This document shows positions 47,224-55,973 of a stretch of 64,000 bases of DNA, one piece after another (the stretch's first letter is position 1; the number at the start of each line of letters is the position of its first letter). The notes under the pieces are model-generated. The model was given only the letters and a program-made list of their open reading frames with translations, had not been told where the DNA came from and made no database searches. The stretch is from Blautia_A ammoniilytica (lineage in GTDB: Bacteria; Bacillota; Clostridia; Lachnospirales; Lachnospiraceae). Made by a program: the position numbers and the translations under genes. The DNA is taken from the NCBI RefSeq assembly GCF_025566965.1, contig NZ_JAOQJL010000009.1, positions 1 to 64,000 of the forward strand, given 5' to 3'.

Positions 47224-47262
47224 GTAACTATTCAGTTAATTGTCATGGAGCTGAACAGTTAC
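47224..47262 (-). terminator. Hairpin between the tryptophanase and regulator genes
   Basis: GTAACTATTCAG and CTGAACAGTTAC form a 12-bp stem with one G-U/mismatch position and a 15-nt loop, 13 nt behind the tryptophanase stop. The T run is poor, so it may allow partial read-through into the regulator gene. Confidence 0.55.
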
Positions 47263-47274
47263 TATTAGTGGTAT

Positions 47275-48660
47275 TTATAAAAGTTCAAATCCGGCTGTGA
47301 AGTGGCGCAGGGACTGGATAGAACCTTGATGAACGATCTTCATGCCTCGATACTGATCTCTGTTTTCATAGATGTCACCAAGTGCATTGGCAATCACATC
47401 CATATGATTGTTGGTATAAACACGGCGGTTGATGGCAATACGCATAGCCTCGATAGCCGGATAAACAGGCTCGCCTGTGATCTTGTCAATGGAACCGAAA
47501 GCACATGCACCAATCTCAACAGCACGTACACCTGCTTCTTCGTAAAGTGCACATACAAGACGCTGGCTTGGGAATTCGCTCTGAGGGATCTGTGGGAAGA
47601 AGCGGCGACCATCAACATATACACCGTGACCGCCGGTAGGCTCGATGATCGGAACTCCTCTTTCTTTTAACTTTTCGCCAAGATAAGCCACCTGTTTGAT
47701 GCGGTAGTCAAGGTAATCAAAGTCGCATGCTTCCTGAAGGCCTACAGCAAGTGCTTCCATATCACGGCCGGACATACCGCCGTATGTAATGAAACCTTCG
47801 TGTACAATTGCAAGCTGGTTTGCCTGCTCATAAACACTCTTATTTCTTGTAACAAAAAGACCGCCGATATTTACAAGACCATCCTTTTTACTGGACATGG
47901 TGGCTGTCTCACAGTAACTGAACATTTCATTGGTGATCTCTTTGATGCTCTTGTTCTCATAGCCTGGCTCTCTTGTCTTGATAAAGTAAGCATTCTCAGC
48001 CAAACGTGCACTGTCGAGAACAACCGGGATATTGTATTTCTTGCAGAGAGCGCTGACCTCACGGATATTCTGCATGGATACAGGTTGTCCGCCGTTATTA
48101 TTGCAGGTAATAGTAATGATACATACGCAGATATTCTCTGCACCCTTCTCATCGATCAGGCTCTGCATCTTGTTAAGGTCGATATTTCCTTTGAAAGGAT
48201 GAGGAGCAGAAGCAGTGTCCATACCTTCAGCAATAGCATAATCTACAGGCAGGCATCCCATCATTTCAGCGTTGCCTCTGAATGTGTCAAAGTGCATATT
48301 GCCAATGGCATAAGCACCTGGACGACAGTAGATCTGAGTCATGATGTAGTCGGCTGCACGTCCCTGATGGGTAGGCTGTACGTAAGGCATGCCAAAGATA
48401 TCCTGTACGGAAGCTTCCAGACGGTAAAAGCTGCGGCATCCTGCATAGGCTTCGTCACCCATCATCATAGCTGACCACTGCGCCTGGCTCATTGCACTTG
48501 TACCGCTGTCAGTGATACAGTCGATATAAACCTGTTCAGATTTCAGGCGGAATGCATTGTATCCGGCTTCCTGAAGCCATTGCTGGCGCTGGGCTTTTGT
48601 AGATCTGGTAATTGGCTCTACCATTTTAATACGAAATGGTTCTGCGGTCATGTACTTCAT
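47275..48660 (-). CDS. tnaA: Tryptophanase (beta-eliminating lyase)
   Basis: The 461-aa PLP enzyme belongs to the tryptophanase/tyrosine phenol-lyase family; the PLP lysine lies in ATMSSKKDGLVNIGG. Overall it resembles tyrosine phenol-lyase (MMMGDEAYAGCRSF), but two substrate-determining positions are tryptophanase-like: Asp in MHFDTFRG (Thr in TPL) and Ile in RAVEIGACAFG (Arg381 in TPL). Hence cleavage of tryptophan to indole, pyruvate and ammonia is favoured. ATG 48660 follows AAGGAGGGTCC. No TnaC-like leader peptide is visible; a TATTTGCAA/TTGCAAATA inverted repeat lies in the 5' region. Confidence 0.88.
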   Translation of the reverse strand: MKYMTAEPFRIKMVEPITRSTKAQRQQWLQEAGYNAFRLKSEQVYIDCITDSGTSAMSQAQWSAMMMGDEAYAGCRSFYRLEASVQDIFGMPYVQPTHQGRAADYIMTQIYCRPGAYAIGNMHFDTFRGNAEMMGCLPVDYAIAEGMDTASAPHPFKGNIDLNKMQSLIDEKGAENICVCIITITCNNNGGQPVSMQNIREVSALCKKYNIPVVLDSARLAENAYFIKTREPGYENKSIKEITNEMFSYCETATMSSKKDGLVNIGGLFVTRNKSVYEQANQLAIVHEGFITYGGMSGRDMEALAVGLQEACDFDYLDYRIKQVAYLGEKLKERGVPIIEPTGGHGVYVDGRRFFPQIPQSEFPSQRLVCALYEEAGVRAVEIGACAFGSIDKITGEPVYPAIEAMRIAINRRVYTNNHMDVIANALGDIYENRDQYRGMKIVHQGSIQSLRHFTAGFELL

Positions 48661-48702
48661 AAAATAGGACCCTCCTTGTAAAATTATAATGGAAAACATT
48701 GG

Positions 48703-48734
48703 TATTTGCAATAGAAATAAGAATCTTGCAAATA
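48703..48734. promoter_or_regulatory. Inverted repeat at the start of the tnaA transcript
   Basis: TATTTGCAA (48703-48711) and TTGCAAATA (48726-48734) are a perfect 9-bp inverted repeat just downstream of the tnaA -10 box. It could be an operator for the YheO-type regulator or a leader hairpin. Confidence 0.45.
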
Positions 48735-48746
48735 TTTGATAAAAAA

Positions 48747-48775
48747 ATATTATCATAATGAGAAAATAATGTCAA
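48747..48775 (-). promoter_or_regulatory. Sigma-A promoter of tnaA
   Basis: On the minus strand TTGACA (48770-48775), a 17-nt spacer and TAATAT (48747-48752). The -35 boxes of this and the divergent promoter are 34 bp apart. Confidence 0.8.
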
Positions 48776-48795
48776 CACAATAAAAGAATATATTT

Positions 48796-48898
48796 TTGAA
48801 CAATTTTTATTGACAAGAGAATAGAAGTCGGTTATACTCTATGCATAATCTACAAAATATATTTTAAATTGTCTAAAAAGAGTATACAAATTGTTCAA
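48796..48898. promoter_or_regulatory. Distant inverted repeat flanking the dpp promoter
   Basis: TTGAACAATTT (48796-48806) and AAATTGTTCAA (48888-48898) are perfect 11-bp complements, one just upstream of the -35 box and the other 50 bp behind the -10 box. The 92-bp distance suggests two operator sites that could be joined by looping. Confidence 0.45.
48810..48838 (+). promoter_or_regulatory. Sigma-A promoter of the dipeptide transporter operon
   Basis: The consensus TTGACA (48810-48815), a 17-nt spacer and TATACT (48833-48838), about 115 nt before the first gene. Confidence 0.88.
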
Positions 48899-48958
48899 CT
48901 CTACCCGAGCGGCTGAGAATATATTATTACATATCATTTATCAATGGAGGGGATGCAA

Positions 48959-49879
48959 ATGGCAAAATATGTGGCAAAGCGTTTTGTGTCAATGCTCATT
49001 ACGCTGTTTCTGGTAGCAACAGTAACATTCTTTCTGATGCATGCAGTACCTGGACAGCCCTTTGAGATTACCAGGGAGACACCAGACAGTGTAAAGGAAG
49101 CTCTTTATGAACAGTATGGATTGAATAAACCGTTGTTTGAACAGTATCTGATCTATATGAAGAATCTTCTTCACGGAGATTTCGGTGTATCCATGAAATA
49201 TAAGAGCCAGACTGTTGTGGGTAATGTTACATCCGGTATGCCGGTTTCTGCCATTATCGGATTTGGCGGTGTACTGATCGGATGTCTGATCGGTTCCGTG
49301 CTTGGTGCTGTGGCTGCATTAAAGAATAAAGGTTTTGTTGATTATTTTGTTATCATACTTGCAATCCTGGGAGTTTCCATTCCCAACTTTGTTTTTGGAT
49401 CCCTGATCCAGAGATATTTTGCAGTAGAATGGAAGATGTTCCCTATACAGGGGTGGAAAGGATGGCAATACGCAGTCCTTCCCATTGGGGCAGCAGCTTT
49501 TACCAACATTGCTTATTATGCCAGAATGCTGAGAACCAGTATGCTGGATACTATGGGACAGGATTACATCTACACAGCTAAGAGCAAGGGCTTAAATCAG
49601 AATGAGATCGTAAGAAAGCATATGCTTCGTAACTCATTCTTGCCGCTTGTAACATCTCTTGGACCAATGTGTGCAGGTGTGCTTACAGGTAACTTTGTAA
49701 TTGAGAAGATTTTCAACGTACCAGGTATTGGACAGTCAATGATCACTGCGATCCAGAACTCAGATTACACGATGATCATGGGTCTGACGATCATCTTTTC
49801 TTTTATATCTGTTGTCTGTTATTTCATAGTAGATATTGTGTATGGTCTTGTTGACCCACGTATCAGAATCGCAGGATAG
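48959..49879 (+). CDS. dppB: Dipeptide/oligopeptide ABC transporter permease (DppB/OppB type)
   Basis: The 306-aa permease has six helices and the OppB pattern: VAKRFVSMLITLFLVATVTF, MHAVPGQPFEITRETP, YGLNKPLFEQYLIYMKNLLH and the EAA loop near TAKSKGLNQNEIVRKHMLRN. It forms the channel with the next gene product. ATG 48959 has GGAGGGGATG upstream; an ATG at 48944 contains that site within its codons. First gene of the dpp operon. Confidence 0.93.
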   Translation: MAKYVAKRFVSMLITLFLVATVTFFLMHAVPGQPFEITRETPDSVKEALYEQYGLNKPLFEQYLIYMKNLLHGDFGVSMKYKSQTVVGNVTSGMPVSAIIGFGGVLIGCLIGSVLGAVAALKNKGFVDYFVIILAILGVSIPNFVFGSLIQRYFAVEWKMFPIQGWKGWQYAVLPIGAAAFTNIAYYARMLRTSMLDTMGQDYIYTAKSKGLNQNEIVRKHMLRNSFLPLVTSLGPMCAGVLTGNFVIEKIFNVPGIGQSMITAIQNSDYTMIMGLTIIFSFISVVCYFIVDIVYGLVDPRIRIAG

Positions 49880-49890
49880 GAGGGGAGTAC

Positions 49891-50829
49891 ATGGAAACAA
49901 AAGAAATGGAGCTGCAGAATCTGGAAGACAGCCTTTTTGAAAAAGATGACTCCGCTCATGTGAATGCGGATAAGATGTCCAGACCTTCCCTTACATACTG
50001 GAGTGATGCATGGAGAAGATTCAAAGGAAATAAAGTTGCCATGGTATCTGCTGTGGTTCTGATACTGATCATTGGAATGGCGATTGTTCAGCCTATGGTC
50101 AGCAAATATACCTATGACCAGCAGGATTGGTTTGCTATCAATCAGGGGCCGTCAGCAGAGCATTGGTTCGGCACAGATGAGCTGGGCAGAGATATTTTTG
50201 TACGTTGCTGGGAAGGCGCAAGAGTCAGCCTTATGATCGCCTTTATCGTTGCGGTTCTTAATGGAACCATTGGTATCCTTTACGGAGGTATTGCAGGATA
50301 TTTTGGCGGTGTGGCAGATAATCTTATGATGCGTTTCTGTGAATTGATCGCATCGATTCCGCAGATGTTGTGGGTAGTTCTTCTGATCCTGATTATGAAG
50401 CCAGGTGTATTTCCTATTATTCTGGCTATTGCAGCTACCGGATGGATCGGCATGGCCAGACTTTTCAGAGGTCAGGTATTCTCATTAAAAGAATCAGAGT
50501 TTGTTATGGCCAGCAGGACTATGGGTGCAGGAAGCCTTCATATTATTTTGAAGCATCTTCTTCCTAATGCTATGAGTCCAATCATTATCAGTATGGCCAA
50601 TGTTATTCCAAGTGCTATCTTTTCAGAGGCATTCCTCAGCTATATCGGACTGGGAGTTCCGCTTCCAACAGCCAGCTGGGGTGTACTTGCAAGCGACGGA
50701 GCCAATAAACTGCTTAGCTATCCATACCAGCTTTTATTCCCGTCACTTTTGATCTGTATTACAATGCTTTGCTTTAACCTGATGGGTGATGGCTTACGAG
50801 ATGCCCTTGACCCGAGAATGAGACAGTAA
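49891..50829 (+). CDS. dppC: Dipeptide/oligopeptide ABC transporter permease (DppC/OppC type)
   Basis: The 312-aa permease has the long acidic cytoplasmic N terminus of OppC proteins, then helices and HWFGTDELGRDIFVRCWEGA, RVSLMIAF and an EAA loop at ASRTMGAGSLHIILKHLLPN. It pairs with the DppB-type protein. AGGAGGGGAGTAC precedes the start; dppD follows 13 nt downstream. Confidence 0.94.
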   Translation: METKEMELQNLEDSLFEKDDSAHVNADKMSRPSLTYWSDAWRRFKGNKVAMVSAVVLILIIGMAIVQPMVSKYTYDQQDWFAINQGPSAEHWFGTDELGRDIFVRCWEGARVSLMIAFIVAVLNGTIGILYGGIAGYFGGVADNLMMRFCELIASIPQMLWVVLLILIMKPGVFPIILAIAATGWIGMARLFRGQVFSLKESEFVMASRTMGAGSLHIILKHLLPNAMSPIIISMANVIPSAIFSEAFLSYIGLGVPLPTASWGVLASDGANKLLSYPYQLLFPSLLICITMLCFNLMGDGLRDALDPRMRQ

Positions 50830-50842
50830 GGAGGAAACAAAC

Positions 50843-51889
50843 ATGGGGAACCGAAATGAAAAAACCTTGTTGGATGTAACAGACCTTACTTTCTCTTTCA
50901 AAACTTATGCAGGAGAAGTACAGGCTGTAAGAGGCGTTAGCTTTTCACTGGAGAAAGGCAAAAGTCTTGGTATAGTGGGAGAGTCCGGTTGCGGTAAATC
51001 TGTAACTGCTAAATCCATTATCGGTCTGAATCCGTCAAAGCCAAAGGGACTTCTGAAAAAGGGAGAGATTTGGTTTGATGGTAAAGATCTGGCAAAATTA
51101 AAAGAAAAAGAAATGCAGAAAATCAGAGCTCAGGAGATCCGCATGATTTTTCAGGATCCTATGACAAGCTTGAATCCTACCATGACTGTTGGAAAACAGA
51201 TCGTGGAAGGTATTCTGAAATACGGAAATAAAACAAAAGAAGAAGCAAAGAAGATCGCACTGGATACTCTGGCAATGGCCGGGATCCCAAGTCCGGAGCA
51301 GAGATTCAAGCAGTATCCCCATGAGTTTTCAGGTGGTATGAGACAGCGTGCTATGATCGCATTGGCAATGGCAGTGAATCCTAAGCTTCTGATTGCGGAT
51401 GAGCCTACCACTGCATTGGATGTTACCATACAAGCGCAGATTCTGGATCTGATCAAGGATATCCAGAAACAGTACGATACTTCCGTGATCATGATCACTC
51501 ATGACCTGGGAGTTGTTGCTAATATTGCAGACGATATTGCGGTTATGTATGCAGGAAAGATCATGGAATACGGACATGCAGAAGATATTTTCGAGCATCC
51601 TGCACATCCGTATACCTGGGGTGTCCTTCAGTCTATTCCTCCGGAAGATACCAGCAACAGGGAACCGCTGCATCCGATCCTTGGTACACCGCCGGATCTG
51701 TTTAATCCTCCGGCTGGATGTCCTTTTGCAGCCAGATGTCCGTATGCTATGAAGGTATGTTCAACCATGTATCCTCCGGCATATTCACAGCAGGGTGAAA
51801 ATCATTATGCTTCCTGCTGGCTGTACCATAAGAAAGCAGTTAGGACAGTCAATCCCATTACAGAACGGGAGGTAGCGAAGCATGAGTGA
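50843..51889 (+). CDS. dppD: Dipeptide ABC transporter ATPase (DppD/OppD type)
   Basis: The 348-aa ATPase has Walker A GESGCGKSVT, signature FSGGMRQRAMIALAM, Walker B LLIADEPTTALD and the C-terminal cysteine-rich oligopeptide-transporter tail CPFAARCPYAMKVC, which in this family can hold an Fe-S cluster. AAGGAGGAAACAAAC precedes the start. It overlaps the next ATPase gene by 8 nt; the two form the heterodimeric motor. Confidence 0.95.
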   Translation: MGNRNEKTLLDVTDLTFSFKTYAGEVQAVRGVSFSLEKGKSLGIVGESGCGKSVTAKSIIGLNPSKPKGLLKKGEIWFDGKDLAKLKEKEMQKIRAQEIRMIFQDPMTSLNPTMTVGKQIVEGILKYGNKTKEEAKKIALDTLAMAGIPSPEQRFKQYPHEFSGGMRQRAMIALAMAVNPKLLIADEPTTALDVTIQAQILDLIKDIQKQYDTSVIMITHDLGVVANIADDIAVMYAGKIMEYGHAEDIFEHPAHPYTWGVLQSIPPEDTSNREPLHPILGTPPDLFNPPAGCPFAARCPYAMKVCSTMYPPAYSQQGENHYASCWLYHKKAVRTVNPITEREVAKHE

Positions 51890-52850
51890 TGTAATCTTAA
51901 AAGCAGAAGATCTGAAAAAATATTTCAAAATAAAAGGACGTAAAGTGGTAAAGGCCGTAGATGGCGTCAGCATTGAAGTTGAGAGGGGAAAAACATTAGG
52001 ACTTGTAGGGGAGTCCGGATGTGGTAAATCCACTCTTGGACGGACATTGATCCGTATTTATGAGCCTACAGAAGGAAAAATCACTTTGAATGGAAAGGAT
52101 ATCAGTGGAAAAAGCACTAAAAGGTTCCGGCAGGATCTGGCAAGAAGCATTCAGATGATCTTCCAGGACCCATATGCCTGCTTAAGTCCACGTATGACAG
52201 TTTCTCAGCTGATTTCTGAGGGCTGGGGTCTGAATCATGCCATTCATATGAGTGCAGAGGAGAAAAGAGACCGAGTGATCGAGCTTCTGGAAACGGTAGG
52301 ACTAAATGAAGAACATGCAAACCGTTTTCCTCATGAATTCTCAGGAGGGCAGAGACAGCGTATCGGAATTGCCAGGGCCTTGTCTATGTCACCGGAACTG
52401 ATCATTTGTGATGAGCCTATCAGTGCTTTGGATGTTTCCATTCAGGCCCAGGTTATGAATCTTCTTCTGAAACTGCAGCAGGATAAAGGATTATCCTATA
52501 TTTTTATTGCCCATGACCTGTCTATGGTACGTTATATTTCTGATACCGTAGCAGTTATGTATCTAGGAAGCATTATGGAATATGCAACCAATAAGGAACT
52601 GTATGAGAATCCGCAGCATCCTTATACAAAGGCACTGTTTTCCGCGATCCCGGTGGCCAATCCCAAGATTGAAAAAGGGAGAAGCAGGATCAAGCTGGAA
52701 GGGGAGATTCCAAGCCCTATCAATTCACCTAAGGGATGTAAATTCTGTACAAGATGTGCATATGCAAAGCCGGTATGCTTTGAGCAGCCGCCGGTACTTA
52801 AAGAGTGTGGTCCAGGTCATAAAGTGGCCTGTCACTTAATAAACGGGTAA
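51882..52850 (+). CDS. dppF: Dipeptide ABC transporter ATPase (DppF/OppF type)
   Basis: The 322-aa ATPase pairs with DppD: GESGCGKSTLGRTL, QMIFQDPYACLSPRMTVSQL, FSGGQRQRIGIARALSMSP, CDEPISALDVS and the cysteine tail CKFCTRCAYAKPVC. Its start overlaps the end of dppD. The binding-protein gene follows after 24 nt. Confidence 0.95.
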   Translation: MSDVILKAEDLKKYFKIKGRKVVKAVDGVSIEVERGKTLGLVGESGCGKSTLGRTLIRIYEPTEGKITLNGKDISGKSTKRFRQDLARSIQMIFQDPYACLSPRMTVSQLISEGWGLNHAIHMSAEEKRDRVIELLETVGLNEEHANRFPHEFSGGQRQRIGIARALSMSPELIICDEPISALDVSIQAQVMNLLLKLQQDKGLSYIFIAHDLSMVRYISDTVAVMYLGSIMEYATNKELYENPQHPYTKALFSAIPVANPKIEKGRSRIKLEGEIPSPINSPKGCKFCTRCAYAKPVCFEQPPVLKECGPGHKVACHLING

Positions 52851-52874
52851 GTTTTATTAAAAGGAGGTAAAGAA

Positions 52875-54506
52875 ATGAACAAACGTGTATCAAAAGGTAT
52901 GAGTCTTATGTTGGCTGCAATGCTTGGTGTAGGAACGATCGGAGCATCTACAGCAGTGTATGCAGAAGATGCTGAACTGGCAGATGAGCAGGTGTTTTAT
53001 TTTTCCCTTAACAATGAGCCTGCAACACTTGATCCGTGGGTAAATAACTCTGGTGCAGCTGGTAATTTAGTGGCAGCTGTTCATGAGCCAATGCTGAGAA
53101 AGACAAATGATGAGCAGGGATGGGAACCAGCCCTGATGACGGATTATCAGCACAATGATGACTATACCGTACATACCCTTACACTTCGTGATGGTGTAAA
53201 ATGGGCTGACGGTACAGATGTAACAATGGACGATGTTGTTGCCAGCTTCCTGCGTGAGCTTGATCCAGAACTGAAATCTGCTATTGCTTACAAATACTTC
53301 ATCATCAAAGATGCTGAGAAGTATTACAATGGGGAAGCAACAGAAGATGATCTTGGAGTAAAAGCGGTAGATGACAGCACACTGGAGATCACAACAGGTG
53401 AACCATGTGATTACTTTATCGACCTTTTAACATCTGCAAGCTTTGCGCCTGTTCAGAAGGCAGCAGCAGAAGAGTATAAAGATACCTATGGAACAGATGT
53501 GGACAAGATCGTTGCAGACGGACCGTTTGTTGTAACAGACTGGACACATGAGAATTCCATGACACTGGAAAAGAACGAGAATTACTGGGATGCAGACAAT
53601 GTAAAGCTTGATAAGATCGAGATCACAATTACATCTGATGCCAATACTCTTCAGGGTATGTATCAGAATGATGAGCTGAGTGTTCTGAAAGTCAGCGATG
53701 AGCTTCTTGATCAGTATGCAGACGAGAATATCGTTGACAACAAGCTTCTGAGAAATACATTCATTGAGTTCAATCCGAACACAAATGAATATCTTGCAAA
53801 TAAGAATATCCGTGAAGCATTATCCATCGCCTTCAACCGTAAAGTATTTGCACAGCAGGTAATGCACAATGCAGATCTGGCAGCTTATGGTCTTGTTCCT
53901 TATGGAGTAAAGGGACTTGATGGCGGAGATTTCCGTGAGCAGGCTGGCCCAATCGTAAAAGATGCATCTGATCAGTCCGAGATCGAAAGAGCACAGCAGC
54001 TTCTGGATCAGGGTCTTGAAGAAATCGGCAAGACCAAAGAAGATATGCAGGATGGATTCTCCATTCAGTGTCTGGAAAGCGGCAAAGTTCAGGCTCAGGC
54101 TATCCAGAATATGTGGAAAACAAACCTTGGTATCGAGATGCCTGTAAGCGTTCTTGATTTCAACGTAATCCTTCCAATGCTTACAGAGGGAACATTTGAC
54201 TGCGTAATCGGTGGTGGCCAGGATTCTGACTATCGTGATCCTCAGGGCTTCATGCAGTTTATCTATGATGAAGGCAAGTGGGACAATGATGAGTTCAAAG
54301 CATTAGTTGAGAAAGCTCATACACAGGTTGGCGATGAAAGAATCCAGACATGGATGGATATTGAGAAAATGGTACTTGATAACTTTATCTACATTCCTCA
54401 GGTATATGCTCTGAATCACTGGGCAATCAAAGGCAATGTACAGGGTCTTGAAATCTTTACTTATGGTTATGAATTTGATTTCAAATATGTTTCAATCACA
54501 AAATAA
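52875..54506 (+). CDS. Peptide ABC transporter substrate-binding protein (OppA/DppA family)
   Basis: The 543-aa protein has an SBP_bac_5 fold: FYFSLNNEPATLDPWVNN, VHEPMLRKTNDEQGWEPALM, HTLTLRDGVKWADGTDVTMD and the late NHWAIKGNVQGLEIF. The signal peptide (SLMLAAMLGVGTIGASTAVYAED) ends in an AxA-type site without a cysteine, so it lacks the usual lipoprotein anchor of Gram-positive binding proteins; how it stays at the cell is unclear. AAAAGGAGGTAAAGAA precedes the start. It ends the transporter operon before a strong terminator. Confidence 0.93.
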   Translation: MNKRVSKGMSLMLAAMLGVGTIGASTAVYAEDAELADEQVFYFSLNNEPATLDPWVNNSGAAGNLVAAVHEPMLRKTNDEQGWEPALMTDYQHNDDYTVHTLTLRDGVKWADGTDVTMDDVVASFLRELDPELKSAIAYKYFIIKDAEKYYNGEATEDDLGVKAVDDSTLEITTGEPCDYFIDLLTSASFAPVQKAAAEEYKDTYGTDVDKIVADGPFVVTDWTHENSMTLEKNENYWDADNVKLDKIEITITSDANTLQGMYQNDELSVLKVSDELLDQYADENIVDNKLLRNTFIEFNPNTNEYLANKNIREALSIAFNRKVFAQQVMHNADLAAYGLVPYGVKGLDGGDFREQAGPIVKDASDQSEIERAQQLLDQGLEEIGKTKEDMQDGFSIQCLESGKVQAQAIQNMWKTNLGIEMPVSVLDFNVILPMLTEGTFDCVIGGGQDSDYRDPQGFMQFIYDEGKWDNDEFKALVEKAHTQVGDERIQTWMDIEKMVLDNFIYIPQVYALNHWAIKGNVQGLEIFTYGYEFDFKYVSITK

Positions 54507-54557
54507 AGATTGCAGGGTCTGCATATATGGAGGATTCCATAAAGTAAGTTAGTCCCG

Positions 54558-54600
54558 CGGGAGGGATTGCTGATTTTGCAATCCCTCCCGTAAGTTTTTA
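54558..54600 (+). terminator. Rho-independent terminator of the dpp operon
   Basis: CGGGAGGGATTGC and GCAATCCCTCCCG form a perfect 13-bp stem with a 7-nt loop, followed by TAAGTTTTTA. Placed between the transporter and the catabolic genes. Confidence 0.9.
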
Positions 54601-54621
54601 TAAGGGAAAGGATGAAAAAGA

Positions 54622-55962
54622 ATGACTGGTTTGCTGACGGAAGGGCCGGTTAAAAGAAGACTGGCATTATTTACCCTTCCCATTCTTGTAAGTAATATTC
54701 TGCAGCAGCTGTATAGTGCAGCAGATGCAGTGATCGTAGGGCGTGTAGCAGGCGGGAACTCTCTGGCAGCAGTAGGTGCCAGTACACCAATCATTACCCT
54801 TTTAATTGCACTGATGATCGGCCTTGGGGCAGGAACCGAGATCATCCTGGCCAGAAAGATCGGTGAGAAGGATGCAAAGGGACAGAAGATCACTCTGGAT
54901 TCCATGCTTACAACGATTTTAGTGATTGCAGTTATAACAATGTTGATCGGTTTTTTTGGTTCCAGATTTTTACTTTCTCTGATCGGTACACCGGCAGAGA
55001 TATTGGATGAAGCAGTTCTCTATCTGAAATATTATTTTCTTGGGCTTGTGGGTGTTGCAGGCTACAATACATTAAGCGGACTGATCCGCAGTAGTGGAAA
55101 TGCAATTGTTCCACTGGTTCTTTTACTGATTTCAGCAGTACTGAATATTGGACTGGATCTGACTTTTGTAGGGGGACTGGGTATGGGCGTGAAAGGCGCA
55201 GCGATTGCCACAGTTTTGTCTCAGACCATAGCCTTTATCTGCTGTCTTATTTATACAAATACGAAAAAAGGAATGATCAGGTATAATCCATTTCATTTGA
55301 AAATAAGCCTTACTGCTATCAAGCAGGGCTTTATATACGGAATTCCCTGCTCTGTGCAGCAATGCGCCAACAGCATCGGTATGATCGTGCTGCAGATAGC
55401 AGTAAATTCACTGGGAACGCAGGTGGTTACAGCTTATACGGTAGGGTCAAAGATTGATTCATTTGCAAATATACCTATCTCAGGCATCGGACAGTCCTTA
55501 TGTATTTTTACAAGCCAGAATCTGGGAGCAGACAAACCGGATCGTGTGAGAAAGGGCAAACGCTTCAGTTTGATGTGGGCTTATGGTTACAGTCTGTTCC
55601 TGGTGCTTTTATTCTGGGGAACAGGAAAAGCAATACCATCACTTTTCTGTAGTGATCTTGCAGTGGCAAAAATGGCAGAAAGCTATATCCGGGTTTTAAG
55701 TATTGCATATTTCATGGCTTCCTATTGGGTAGTTCTTCATGGTTTTATCCAGGGAACAGGAAATACGGCAGTACCAATGGCTATCACTCTTGTTGGAAAT
55801 TGGGGAGCAAGGCTTCCTCTTGCATATATTCTGAAAAGCTTCTGGGGAGAAATGGGCGTATGGCTGGCAGTGCCCAGCGGATGGGTGGCTTCTGTGATCC
55901 TTACATGGCTGTTTCTTCACAGTAAATATTACAAAGAGAAATTGAAAAAACAGGGAATGTAA
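54622..55962 (+). CDS. MATE-family efflux transporter
   Basis: The 446-aa protein has twelve hydrophobic helices and a MATE start (RLALFTLPILVSNILQQLYS, ADAVIVGRVAGGNSLAAVGA) with the repeat in the second half (QQCANSIGMIVLQIAVNSLG, GIGQSLCIFTSQNLGADKPD). Members export drugs or metabolites by Na+ or H+ antiport. AAAGGATGAAAAAGA precedes the start. It stands at the head of the peptidase genes and could export a product of peptide or amino-acid breakdown, which is speculative. Confidence 0.92.
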   Translation: MTGLLTEGPVKRRLALFTLPILVSNILQQLYSAADAVIVGRVAGGNSLAAVGASTPIITLLIALMIGLGAGTEIILARKIGEKDAKGQKITLDSMLTTILVIAVITMLIGFFGSRFLLSLIGTPAEILDEAVLYLKYYFLGLVGVAGYNTLSGLIRSSGNAIVPLVLLLISAVLNIGLDLTFVGGLGMGVKGAAIATVLSQTIAFICCLIYTNTKKGMIRYNPFHLKISLTAIKQGFIYGIPCSVQQCANSIGMIVLQIAVNSLGTQVVTAYTVGSKIDSFANIPISGIGQSLCIFTSQNLGADKPDRVRKGKRFSLMWAYGYSLFLVLLFWGTGKAIPSLFCSDLAVAKMAESYIRVLSIAYFMASYWVVLHGFIQGTGNTAVPMAITLVGNWGARLPLAYILKSFWGEMGVWLAVPSGWVASVILTWLFLHSKYYKEKLKKQGM

Positions 55963-55973
55963 CCAAGGAGGGC

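Noticed and set aside
47275..48660. Assignment as tyrosine phenol-lyase
   Set aside because: Overall similarity allows it, but the two substrate-determining positions are those of tryptophanase.
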